Positions 1 through 7,122 of a stretch of 34,660 nucleotides of DNA are shown one piece after another. The first letter of the stretch is position 1. Every line of letters starts with the position of its first letter. The stretch lies in assembly GCA_944371305.1 (NCBI GenBank), contig CALVXM010000002.1:1-34660 (forward strand), written 5' to 3'. A program made the position numbers and the translations under genes. The DNA is from an uncultured Bacilli bacterium (lineage in GTDB: Bacteria > Bacillota_I > Bacilli_A > RF39 > UBA660). The notes beneath the pieces were generated by a model, which was not told the DNA's origin, searched no databases, and saw only the letters and a list, made by a program, of their open reading frames with translations.

Positions 1-5
1 GTTCT

Positions 6-197
6 TTAGGTTATCTTACTCCTATGCAGTATAAATTTCTCCACATTTAATTTGTACAATAAACTGTTGACAATCCAATATTTTTCTATTACTCTTAAGA
101 AATGATTTTGAGGTATCATATCTTCTAGATTTACTATTTCACTTACATATTGTCTTTGAGGTCTCTTTGTTAACATACTATCACTTACTTTCTTCAT
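6..197 (-). pseudogene. IS1182-like transposase, N-terminal remnant
   Basis: The first ~40 residues (MLTKRPQRQYVSEIVNLEDM, then IPQNHFLRVIEKY) look like the conserved start of IS1182/DUF772-type transposases. After IEKY the expected continuation (IDW.FIY...GRPS-like) is lost and the frame stops after 63 codons; a full transposase has roughly 450-550 residues. The other two minus frames of bases 1-80 also hit stops, so the gene is decayed rather than merely cut by the window edge. An AGGA box three bases before the ATG and a TATAAT near 210-220 suggest the original start region survives. Family assignment is from memory of the N-terminal motif and is moderately sure. Confidence 0.55.
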
Positions 198-315
198 TAT
201 TCCTAATATAATTATATCAAAAATACATAAAAAAAGTAAGGTTTAGTAAGCTTTTAATTTGGAATAATAAAGCAACCTTACATTTATATTATAATACATT
301 TTTTTCAAAATTAAT

Positions 316-354
316 AGACTGTTGATAATATTCTTTCGACTTTGTCAACAGTCT
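316..354. repeat. 10-bp inverted repeat, possible IS-end remnant
   Basis: AGACTGTTGA (316-325) and TCAACAGTCT (345-354) are perfect inverted repeats around a 19-base loop. There is no clean U-tract on either side, so it is a poor terminator. Sequence of the type GACTTTGTCAACAGTC resembles what I recall near ends of IS1182-type elements, and a transposase remnant lies next to it; this link is an inference. It directly abuts a second palindrome at 355-378. Confidence 0.5.
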
Positions 355-378
355 GAAATAATTCAATTGAATTATTTC
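355..378. repeat. Perfect 24-bp palindrome over the NUDIX stop codon
   Basis: Bases 355-378 equal their own reverse complement (arms GAAATAATTCAA and TTGAATTATTTC, no spacer). The palindrome covers the stop codon and last codon of the NUDIX gene, and ends one base before the inverted repeat at 316-354. As RNA it could fold into a 10-bp stem with an AAUU loop. No T-run follows on either strand. It could protect a 3' end or bind a dimeric protein. Confidence 0.6.
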
Positions 379-860
379 TCTAAAAATTCTAAACAATATC
401 TATAAAACTCTTCATGACTTTTTGAAAATTTATCTTCTTCTATCAATTGTTCTATTTCTTCTCTTGTAGCCCATTTTGCATCTTCTACTTCTTCTTCTTG
501 AAGTACAACATCATTTATATCAATATCTTTATTCATATAATATAAATCAACAAAATCATCTTCTGTCATTATAGATTTAAATAATGTTAATTCATTTTGA
601 TTAACACTTTGTCCTAATTCTTCTTTAATTTCTGTAACAATACCTTCTAAACTACTTTCACCTGATACTGGATGACCTCCTGTTGTAGCCCATCTGCCAT
701 CTTTTCTCAACACTCTTTTTTGTAATAAAAACTCTCCATTGCTATTTTCTATAAATACAACTACAGTAATATAATATCTTCCTGATGGTACGTCTTGTCC
801 TTTTTCTATTACTTCACCAGTCAATATTCTTTTTGAATTATATAAATCTCTTAATTCCAT
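372..860 (-). CDS. NUDIX hydrolase
   Basis: A 162-residue NUDIX-fold pyrophosphohydrolase; the family cleaves nucleoside diphosphates linked to another moiety using Mg2+. The NUDIX box spans about residues 62-84: G62, E68, then T76-E77-I-K-E80-E81-L-G83, matching GX5EX7REUXEEXGU except that the usual Arg is Thr. The GRW.TTGGH stretch before it is typical of the family. I chose the ATG at 860 because GGAGG lies eight bases before it; the in-frame ATG at 884 falls inside the promoter's -10 box. It is the last gene on the minus strand after the glycosyltransferases but has its own promoter. The substrate cannot be read from the sequence. Confidence 0.88.
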   Translation of the reverse strand: MELRDLYNSKRILTGEVIEKGQDVPSGRYYITVVVFIENSNGEFLLQKRVLRKDGRWATTGGHPVSGESSLEGIVTEIKEELGQSVNQNELTLFKSIMTEDDFVDLYYMNKDIDINDVVLQEEEVEDAKWATREEIEQLIEEDKFSKSHEEFYRYCLEFLEK

Positions 861-884
861 TTTCATATCCTCCATTCTTTGCAT

Positions 885-913
885 ATTATAACATTATTAT
901 TTAAAACTGTAAA
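885..913 (-). promoter_or_regulatory. Sigma-A-type promoter of the NUDIX gene
   Basis: On the minus strand TTTACA (913-908), a 17-base spacer and TATAAT (890-885), with TGT directly before the -10 (extended -10). The predicted transcript starts near 878, about 18 bases before the ATG at 860. Confidence 0.7.
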
Positions 914-920
914 TATACAA

Positions 921-2054
921 CTATTTTATTAAATTTAAATATTTGCGACCAAATAATTCTAATTTATATTGATTAATCCAATCTTCATTTTGTAAAATTC
1001 TACTTAAATCACTCTTAAATATTATATTTAAAACACTAAATAAGGATTCCTCTGTTTTATTAAAAATGTAGCTGTTTTTTGAATTTTTTGCAATTTCTTT
1101 ATATGTGGGAATATCATTTAAAACCGTTGGGATTCCTAATGATAATGATTCTAATGCTGAATATCCAAAACTCTCTGATTGGCTCGGCAACACTACAATT
1201 GATGCTACCTTATATGCATCTGACATATCTTCAAATCTTGTAATTATAATATCAATATTATTTTCCTTACAAAAATTTTCTATATTTTCTTTGTATTGTA
1301 TATACTGTTTATCAGCACCAGTACATACAACTTGGTATTCTTTTTTTATATTATTATCTATTTTAGAAAAAGCTTTCATAAATAACATAGGTTGCTTTTG
1401 GATTGGCTCTAACCTACTAGGTAATAAAATTATCCTTTTTTTGATATCCAAATGTAAACTTTCACAAATAAAAGCATTTTCTTTATTTGATTTTAATCTA
1501 TCAACATCAATCGCATGGGGAATATACTTTACTTCTATATTGGAAAGTTTAGAATACTCATTCGAATAAAATATTGATGGAGCAACAAATATAGTTTTAT
1601 TATTGCATTCCTCATTCATAATATTAATCATAGTATCAAATGCTTCTTTTCCCCAATCTAATTCATATTCAAAGGGATTTGTATGTATTGTGAAAATTCT
1701 CTTTTTATCTTTAAAACAATTTAAAAATAATTGAGAATTCAGTTGAATTAAATCATAATCATTCAAATTAATTAAAGATTCAATCTTATCTGCTAATTGC
1801 TGATATGATTCTTTTAATGAAAAATTATTAAATATATTTCTTAAAAAAAATTCATCTACTATTGTATTAGTTCCAAATAAATTAATACTCTTATAATTGA
1901 CACCATTTGCCTTATATTCAATACCAGATAACATATAAACGTCTACAAGATTTCCAAGTTTTGATAATGAATTAGCTAGATCCATCACAAATCTCTCTGT
2001 CCCACCAACAGCAGTAGGGCTTATTGACCACGGTGTTAATATTGCTATTTTCAC
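921..2054 (-). CDS. GT4-family glycosyltransferase
   Basis: A 377-residue GT-B glycosyltransferase of the GT4 type, expected to move a sugar from a nucleotide donor onto a glycan or lipid acceptor at the cytoplasmic face. The N-terminus KIAILTPW...AVGGTERFVMDLA is the classic acceptor-domain start. The C-terminal half has SRLEPIQKQP and the donor-site E-x7-E motif in SESFGYSALESLSLGIPTV. No membrane span is evident. The start is a GTG that overlaps the upstream glycosyltransferase stop by four bases (GTGA), with GAGGTG five bases ahead, so the two are probably translationally coupled. Donor and acceptor are unknown; the neighbouring ManC-like gene makes GDP-mannose a candidate donor, which is inference only. 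Confidence 0.88.
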   Translation of the reverse strand: MKIAILTPWSISPTAVGGTERFVMDLANSLSKLGNLVDVYMLSGIEYKANGVNYKSINLFGTNTIVDEFFLRNIFNNFSLKESYQQLADKIESLINLNDYDLIQLNSQLFLNCFKDKKRIFTIHTNPFEYELDWGKEAFDTMINIMNEECNNKTIFVAPSIFYSNEYSKLSNIEVKYIPHAIDVDRLKSNKENAFICESLHLDIKKRIILLPSRLEPIQKQPMLFMKAFSKIDNNIKKEYQVVCTGADKQYIQYKENIENFCKENNIDIIITRFEDMSDAYKVASIVVLPSQSESFGYSALESLSLGIPTVLNDIPTYKEIAKNSKNSYIFNKTEESLFSVLNIIFKSDLSRILQNEDWINQYKLELFGRKYLNLIK

Positions 2055-3106
2055 TTAATCACCTCTTTCTCTATATTAAATTTTGTACTTTTATAGCCAT
2101 ATTTGATTTTATTAACATAATTATTATTAGTATGTATTTTTGAATAATTAAAAGCATTTTCTGATAACTTTTTATACTCTTCCTCATTTAAATTTAAATT
2201 CAAATTCCCATTATTTTCGTGAACAACAAAACCAATTTTATTTTTTTCCACAACATTACTAAAATCTAAAACATTGGAGATGATAACCGGTTTACCTTTA
2301 CATAAACCATCAATTAAGGAATTAGGAACATCCTTTACAATTCTTTTTTGTGCTGGGAATGATACATAATCAGCATCTTTAAATATTTGTTCTAATTCTA
2401 AATCATCAAAAACATCGAGTAGTTTAACACGATTATTCAAACCATATTCATTTATCATTTCTTCAAACTGTAATGTATTATTGTCTCTTAATACTACAGA
2501 CAAAGATAAATTTAAATTATTTTTTAGAAGTTCTAATAAATATACTAACCCCCTGTCATATAATGGTTTCCCCTCTGCCATATTCCAACTTGCAAATAAA
2601 ATATTAATTTCACTTGGAATATATTTTTTATTATTACTTTCTCTACTAAATTTAGATGGTGTTGGTGTTATAAAAATTGTACTTTTATCAAAGCCATTAT
2701 TTATTAGAATTTCTTTATGTTGTTGGAGCTCCACAAAAATTCCTTTCAAATATTTATACTTTTTTAAATGTTTACATTCGTCAATAGTTGGTCTTCTATA
2801 AAGTGATATATATAATGGTCTTTTAGTTAAATTTAATAAAATTTTTTTAAATAATGATGGTTCCTCTTGAAATAAATGAATCATCCCTTTTGTACTAATT
2901 AAATTTTTGATTACAGCAAATGGGTAAATGGCTGGATGATATACAAATATATTATCTTTCAATTCATCATCCTGCATAGATTTCTGATTCATAAATCTAG
3001 TTGCAGTAATTATTTTACTATTATTTTCTGACGATTTTAATATTAATTCCATTTGATTGGATACAGCTTCTTTTCTTCTAGTAAAAAAATCATTAATTAT
3101 TAACAT
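2051..3106 (-). CDS. GT-B glycosyltransferase, divergent
   Basis: A 351-residue protein with a GT4-like C-terminal domain: NILFASWNMAEGKPLYDRG, then VKLLDVFDDLELEQIFKDAD, then the region PNSLIDGLCKGKPVIISNV, which occupies the place of the E-x7-E donor motif but with the acidic residues largely replaced (D and G). The N-terminal half (NDFFTRRKEAVSNQMELI) is typical of polysaccharide-cluster GT-B enzymes that start by binding the acceptor. GGAGG lies seven bases before the ATG. It sits 20 bases after the glycerol-1-phosphate dehydrogenase gene and overlaps the next glycosyltransferase by four bases, so all three likely share a transcript. Specificity is unknown. Confidence 0.75.
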   Translation of the reverse strand: MLIINDFFTRRKEAVSNQMELILKSSENNSKIITATRFMNQKSMQDDELKDNIFVYHPAIYPFAVIKNLISTKGMIHLFQEEPSLFKKILLNLTKRPLYISLYRRPTIDECKHLKKYKYLKGIFVELQQHKEILINNGFDKSTIFITPTPSKFSRESNNKKYIPSEINILFASWNMAEGKPLYDRGLVYLLELLKNNLNLSLSVVLRDNNTLQFEEMINEYGLNNRVKLLDVFDDLELEQIFKDADYVSFPAQKRIVKDVPNSLIDGLCKGKPVIISNVLDFSNVVEKNKIGFVVHENNGNLNLNLNEEEYKKLSENAFNYSKIHTNNNYVNKIKYGYKSTKFNIEKEVIK

Positions 3107-3126
3107 AATTTATCCTCCATTCACTA

Positions 3127-4134
3127 TTACAATTTAAACTTTTCTTTATATGTCAGTAAAATTTGCTGTATTTTTAAATTATCACTATAAATTAAATTAA
3201 TCACAGTAAATCTATCTTCTCTGGGTTTTAAATTCATTAAAACAGAAGTCAAAAGATTATAATCTATCTCATATTTTTTATTTAAATCATAAATTTTTAA
3301 TTTTGTTAATGCATTATAAATATCCATAATATTATCAACTTGCATAAAAAGTTGTTGTGCTATAGACATAATTATTATTCCATTAGCTACTGCAATGGCG
3401 TGTGGAACGTTAACTATATGTTCTAATTCTTTTGCAAAAATATGTTCTGATCCACTTTCAGGTTTACCACTACCATATTGATTAGTTATTTCACCAGCTT
3501 CACCAACTAAATCATATATCATTTTACAATTATTTATCAATGAAAAGAATTCTTCTCTTTCAACATATTCTAATGTTAAATTTAATAACTTTTGAGCATC
3601 ATAGAACTCCGAAGTTAATGATTCATTATTATATTTAACAGCCAACTTCCAATCATTCAATGCAGTAAATATAGAAAAAATATCAGCCATACCATAAACA
3701 TTAAACTCTTTTGAATTATTTAACATTTTTTCATCAAATAATATCTTTGTAGGTAAAGATGAATCTAATGTTGTCTTTTTATCATTAACAATCAACGCTA
3801 CTTTATTTGTAGCATACGCATTAGTTGATAACATCGTAGGAATACATATCAATTCTTTATTATGACGATGGGCAATATATTTTCCAATATCAATTGCTGT
3901 TCCACCACCTATAGCAATTATTTTTGAGTATTTATTTAAATTAGAAAAACACTTATCAATTTTATTTTTTTGTTTTGTTACTGTTTTTGTACTATATATA
4001 TCAAATTTAGTTTTATTTAAAAATATATTATTTTTAATAATAGAAGTTTCAGAATAAATTATCAAACTTTTTTCTTCAACCGTTTGCAAATAATCTTGAA
4101 CTCGATTTTTAAAAGTTATTTTCCTAAAATTCAA
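3127..4134 (-). CDS. sn-Glycerol-1-phosphate dehydrogenase (EgsA/AraM-like)
   Basis: A 335-residue member of the iron-containing alcohol dehydrogenase/dehydroquinate synthase fold, closest by motif to G1P dehydrogenases, which reduce dihydroxyacetone phosphate to sn-glycerol-1-phosphate with NAD(P)H. Visible: GGGTAIDIGK (76-85) for the nucleotide phosphates, IPTMLSTNAYAT (98-109), the G1PDH hallmark MAD...ALNDWKLA with D151 as metal ligand, and metal histidines H231 (SGSEH) and H245 (PHAIAVANG). The start is probably TTG at 4134, eight bases after AAGGAG; the upstream GTG at 4143 overlaps that Shine-Dalgarno. G1P makes archaeal lipids and, in Bacillus, heptaprenylglyceryl phosphate; here it lies among glycosyltransferases. 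A related polyol-phosphate substrate is possible. Confidence 0.82.
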   Translation of the reverse strand: MNFRKITFKNRVQDYLQTVEEKSLIIYSETSIIKNNIFLNKTKFDIYSTKTVTKQKNKIDKCFSNLNKYSKIIAIGGGTAIDIGKYIAHRHNKELICIPTMLSTNAYATNKVALIVNDKKTTLDSSLPTKILFDEKMLNNSKEFNVYGMADIFSIFTALNDWKLAVKYNNESLTSEFYDAQKLLNLTLEYVEREEFFSLINNCKMIYDLVGEAGEITNQYGSGKPESGSEHIFAKELEHIVNVPHAIAVANGIIIMSIAQQLFMQVDNIMDIYNALTKLKIYDLNKKYEIDYNLLTSVLMNLKPREDRFTVINLIYSDNLKIQQILLTYKEKFKL

Positions 4135-4155
4135 CTTAACCACTCCTTTATTTAT

Positions 4156-4185
4156 TTTACAAATATGATATAATCATGATATAAT
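4156..4185 (+). promoter_or_regulatory. Promoter of the HAD gene with tandem -10 repeats
   Basis: TTTACA (4156-4161), an 18-base spacer and TATAAT (4180-4185) preceded by TGA (extended -10). A second TGATATAAT lies just upstream: TGATATAATCA occurs twice in tandem (4166-4176, 4177-4187). Each copy is itself a small inverted repeat (TGAT-ATA-ATCA), so the pair could also be an operator. Confidence 0.6.
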
Positions 4186-4202
4186 CATCTTGAGGGATGT
4201 TT

Positions 4203-4835
4203 ATGAAAAATATTAAAAATATAATATTCGATCTAGATGGTACATTATGGGATTCAAGGCAACAAATCGCAAATGCTTGGAATGAGATATTATTGCCTAA
4301 ACTTAATATTACTATGAACATAGATATGATTACTAAATTGATGGGAAAAACAAATGATGAAATAAAGAATCTAGCATTTAAAAACATTCCTATCAATGAA
4401 TCCGACAATTTAATAAAACAGTGTGAACAACAAGAAATAAAATATATATCTAGAAATGGAGCAAACATTTATAAAAATACAATAAACACACTCATAGAAT
4501 TATCAAAAAATCATAATGTTTATATTGTTAGTAATTGCCAATGTGGTTACATTGAGGCATTTTTGAAATATTATAATATGAATAATCTTATTGTTGATTA
4601 TGAATGTAATGGGAATACAAAACTTTCTAAAACGCAAAATATAAAATTAATTATCGATAGAAATCACCTTTCTAGAAAATCTTGTTGCTATATTGGTGAT
4701 ACATTTAGTGATTATGAAGCTGCACAAAATAATAATATAAATTTTATATATGCAAAATATGGTTTTGGTAATTTATCAAACCAACATAATCAAATTAATG
4801 ATATATCAGAACTAATAAATTATTTTAATAAGTAA
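4203..4835 (+). CDS. HAD-superfamily phosphatase (phosphoglycolate phosphatase-like)
   Basis: A 210-residue subclass IA HAD hydrolase. Motif I is IIFDLDGTLWDS with the nucleophilic Asp; motif II is the VYIVSN Ser; motif III is the Lys region near KLSKTQNIK; motif IV is YIGDTFSDYEAA. The helical cap lies between motifs I and II. The likely reaction is removal of a phosphate from a small metabolite. Start choice: GAGGG sits seven bases before the ATG at 4203, but only one base before the in-frame ATG at 4197. It is the only plus-strand gene inside the minus-strand cluster, with its own promoter and a hairpin terminator at its stop. Its position between the NDK-like and G1PDH genes suggests a shared pathway. 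Confidence 0.87.
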   Translation: MKNIKNIIFDLDGTLWDSRQQIANAWNEILLPKLNITMNIDMITKLMGKTNDEIKNLAFKNIPINESDNLIKQCEQQEIKYISRNGANIYKNTINTLIELSKNHNVYIVSNCQCGYIEAFLKYYNMNNLIVDYECNGNTKLSKTQNIKLIIDRNHLSRKSCCYIGDTFSDYEAAQNNNINFIYAKYGFGNLSNQHNQINDISELINYFNK

Positions 4836-4859
4836 ACAACTACTTATTTTTTATTTTTT
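4827..4859 (+). terminator. Terminator of the HAD gene
   Basis: AATAAGTA / TACTTATT form an 8-bp stem around a 6-base loop, followed on the plus strand by TTTTATTTTTT. The stem spans the HAD stop codon and the 3' end of the convergent NDK-like gene. On the minus strand the stem is followed by AAAATAATT, not a U-run, so it should terminate only the HAD transcript. Confidence 0.75.
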
Positions 4860-5709
4860 GCTTAATTTTTTTTGCATCATTTTCATCACATAATACGCTT
4901 ATGTCATCTAAAATTTCACTATAATCAGGAACATGAACTGTTTGTCCTACATAAAATAACAATTTTAAGTCAGCAATTTCGTGCGAATTATCTGACTCAA
5001 TTTTACCTCGTGATAATAATCTACACATTCCGGTTGGATCAAATAATAAATTATTTAACTTTTCATTAAAATATATACCATCAGAAGTTACAATGTTTTT
5101 TAATCCATTATAACCAATTTCACCTCTTAAGGTTCCTGTTTGAAATTTTCCTTGTTTTCCCTTTATACTATTCAAATAATCAGGTAATGGTTGAACAATA
5201 TCCTTAATAGTTCTAACCACTAATAAACAACATAATTTGTTAGCATAATTCAAAGTTCTTGTTGGAAAATCGCATACAGCATCTTCACATATTAATCCAT
5301 GATGATATAATAACCAATATTGTTCAAAATTGATTTTAATATATTTTTTGTAAATTATATCCAAATCCAAAGAATTTAAAAATTTTTCATACTTACTAAC
5401 TAATCCTATGTTTTCTGGTCTAACCAAAATTAAACCCGTATTGTTAAAGTTAATATCAGAAAAAAAATCTTTTCTAAATTCATTTTTTTTCTTTAAATCT
5501 TTATACATTGAATTAATAGCGGATATTTCGCCATTTCTTAATAAATCTGCAATTTGTACACCATAAACATATTTAGCCAATTGTTCATTTGCTTCCATAC
5601 AATAGTCGGCACACAATTCATCATTTATAGAATCATTTATAAAACTTTCACTATAAATTTTTTTAACTATGCCCAGATTTTCTTCTAGTGGATAATAAAT
5701 TTTTTCCAT
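4840..5709 (-). CDS. NDK-fold protein lacking the catalytic histidine
   Basis: A 289-residue protein whose residues ~91-210 follow the order of a nucleoside diphosphate kinase: GLILVRPEN (93-100, NDK has LIKPDG), a helix KYEKFLNSLDLDIIYKKYIK, YHH (135-137), F...CCLLVV, and GTLRGEIG (192-199, NDK GTIRGDFG). N205 falls at the conserved Asn before the catalytic His, but the His position is T208 (NIVT for NIIH). A later stretch, ESDNSHEIADLKLLF (238-252), resembles the NDK segment GSDSxExAxxEIxxFF and may reflect an insertion; it too lacks the His. A ~90-residue N-terminal part is unrecognised. The start is an ATG that shares one base with the upstream TAA stop, with GGGGGTG ahead. Phosphotransfer by the usual mechanism is unlikely; a binding or regulatory role is inference. 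Confidence 0.6.
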   Translation of the reverse strand: MEKIYYPLEENLGIVKKIYSESFINDSINDELCADYCMEANEQLAKYVYGVQIADLLRNGEISAINSMYKDLKKKNEFRKDFFSDINFNNTGLILVRPENIGLVSKYEKFLNSLDLDIIYKKYIKINFEQYWLLYHHGLICEDAVCDFPTRTLNYANKLCCLLVVRTIKDIVQPLPDYLNSIKGKQGKFQTGTLRGEIGYNGLKNIVTSDGIYFNEKLNNLLFDPTGMCRLLSRGKIESDNSHEIADLKLLFYVGQTVHVPDYSEILDDISVLCDENDAKKIKQKIKNK

Positions 5710-6953
5710 TATTTCACCCCCACAATTAATTCCCATTTTTTTTCTAATCTAACAATGTCAGACTCAACCGTTTTTATCCCTCTTTGAATTTCTATTATTT
5801 CTAAATCAAATAAAGATTTTACAGAATGTTTCTGTTCTTTTCCAATCTTTATAATATCCCCAATTTTTATTTCTTGTTGCTTTCCATCTATTACAATAAT
5901 CCCACTTCCTGAAGTAACATACCATACTTCTTCTCTAAATTTGTGATATTGATAGCTTATATTTTTGTTGGCAAATATTTTTAAATATTTTACTTTAACA
6001 TTATTTCCATTTGTTTTATAAGTATCAATAATTTTATAATATCCCCAATGCCTATAAAATATATTGTGTTTATTTTTTTCAAAAAGTGCAATACCATTTG
6101 AAGTGTTTACTATAATCGAATCAGTAACACCATTATTAACAATTTTTTTATTTTCAGTGTTTATAATATTTGTATTATAAATATCGGCATTAGAAACCTT
6201 ACTATACAAATTCTGCCAAGTTCCCAAATCCATCCATTTATTTTTTGTTTTAACAACGTATATTTTTTTTGACTTTTCCAATACTTCTCTATCAAAACTA
6301 TTTTTAGGTAGTTCTTTATAATTTTTATAAAATGTCTTATAGCTATTAACATTTAAATATTTATTTGATATATTACACATAGTCTCTAATTTAAAAGCTA
6401 CTATACCACTATTCCAATACGCCCCATTATTAATTAAATTGATAGCTTTGTGTTCATTCGGTTTTTCAACAAATTTTTGAACTATATTTTTTTGTTCAAT
6501 AATATATCCATATTCTTTTGTAGGATATGTTGGCTCAATACCTATTAATCCAAAATCTATTTCATCATTTAAGTGATAAGCCATTTCATTTAAAACATCA
6601 TAAAAGTTTTGATCTACATCGTGATCTATTGGTATTGTAATTATTGTTTCATCTAAATTAATTTTTTCAACATATTTAAAATAATTTGCTATATTTAACA
6701 TTGCACCAAAAGTGCCATGTGCCTCCGGTTCTTTTATTATTCTAATATTATTTCCCAATTGTTTTTTGACAAATTTACTCTGTTTTTTATTTGTTGCAAC
6801 ATATATTGAAAATCCCTGACTTTTTAATTTTTTATAAGTTGAAACTAACATTGTTTCTTCATTAAAAAATTTCACATATTGTTTAGGAACTTTTTTAGTA
6901 GATACAGGCCATAATCTTGTCCCTAGACCACCAGCTAATAAAACCACTTTCAT
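5709..6953 (-). CDS. manC: Mannose-1-phosphate guanylyltransferase-like protein with C-terminal cupin
   Basis: A 414-residue protein with the ManC/AlgA arrangement: a nucleotidyltransferase domain (LAGGLGTRLWP 6-16, K24, FVEKP 161-165, WNSGI 180-184, WMDLGTW 240-246) and a cupin of the type II phosphomannose isomerase kind (300-404, SYQYHKFREEVW at 333-344, QKHSV at 375). The family makes GDP-mannose from mannose-1-phosphate and GTP. It is shorter than usual (~450-480). In the cupin the usual QxHxHRxE zinc site reads Q-Y-H-K-F-R-E-E, so one ligand His is Phe and isomerase activity is doubtful. It heads the minus-strand cluster behind a sigma-A-type promoter and a ~130-base leader. Another NDP-sugar product cannot be excluded. 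Confidence 0.8.
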   Translation of the reverse strand: MKVVLLAGGLGTRLWPVSTKKVPKQYVKFFNEETMLVSTYKKLKSQGFSIYVATNKKQSKFVKKQLGNNIRIIKEPEAHGTFGAMLNIANYFKYVEKINLDETIITIPIDHDVDQNFYDVLNEMAYHLNDEIDFGLIGIEPTYPTKEYGYIIEQKNIVQKFVEKPNEHKAINLINNGAYWNSGIVAFKLETMCNISNKYLNVNSYKTFYKNYKELPKNSFDREVLEKSKKIYVVKTKNKWMDLGTWQNLYSKVSNADIYNTNIINTENKKIVNNGVTDSIIVNTSNGIALFEKNKHNIFYRHWGYYKIIDTYKTNGNNVKVKYLKIFANKNISYQYHKFREEVWYVTSGSGIIVIDGKQQEIKIGDIIKIGKEQKHSVKSLFDLEIIEIQRGIKTVESDIVRLEKKWELIVGVK

Positions 6954-6987
6954 TCTTACTATTTCCCCCTCTATTTATATGAAAAAT

Positions 6988-7017
6988 GGGACATTAAACC
7001 CAAAGATTCAATATCCC
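6988..7017 (-). terminator. Leader hairpin (possible attenuator) before manC
   Basis: On the minus strand GGGATATTGAA, an 8-base loop and TTTAATGTCCC pair over 11 bp (two G-U), followed by ATTTTTC. It lies between the promoter at 7117-7090 and the start at 6953. It may end transcripts of the kinase gene upstream, act as an attenuator of the cluster, or both. The U-run is short. Confidence 0.45.
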
Positions 7018-7089
7018 CTCATAAAATCCACTAATTATATTTGAAAAAGTCATAAATTTCATACAATATACCACCAATTCATAGCAATT

Positions 7090-7117
7090 ATTATATACAA
7101 TTTTTACCAAAAGTCAA
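7090..7117 (-). promoter_or_regulatory. Promoter of the manC-led cluster
   Basis: On the minus strand TTGACT (7117-7112), a 16-base spacer and TATAAT (7095-7090). It begins six bases after the stop of the histidine kinase gene and gives a leader of about 130 bases before the manC start. Confidence 0.65.
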
Positions 7118-7122
7118 CAATT

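Noticed and set aside
236-281. GTAAGGTT ... AACCTTAC inverted repeat in the intergenic region
   Set aside because: Short arms with a 30-base gap; an inner GCTTT/AAAGC pair improves it slightly, but there is no U-run or other sign of function.
1105-1569. 154-aa plus-strand reading frame
   Set aside because: Lies antisense inside the GT4 gene, has no ribosome site and no recognisable motifs; the opposite strand has clear family motifs.
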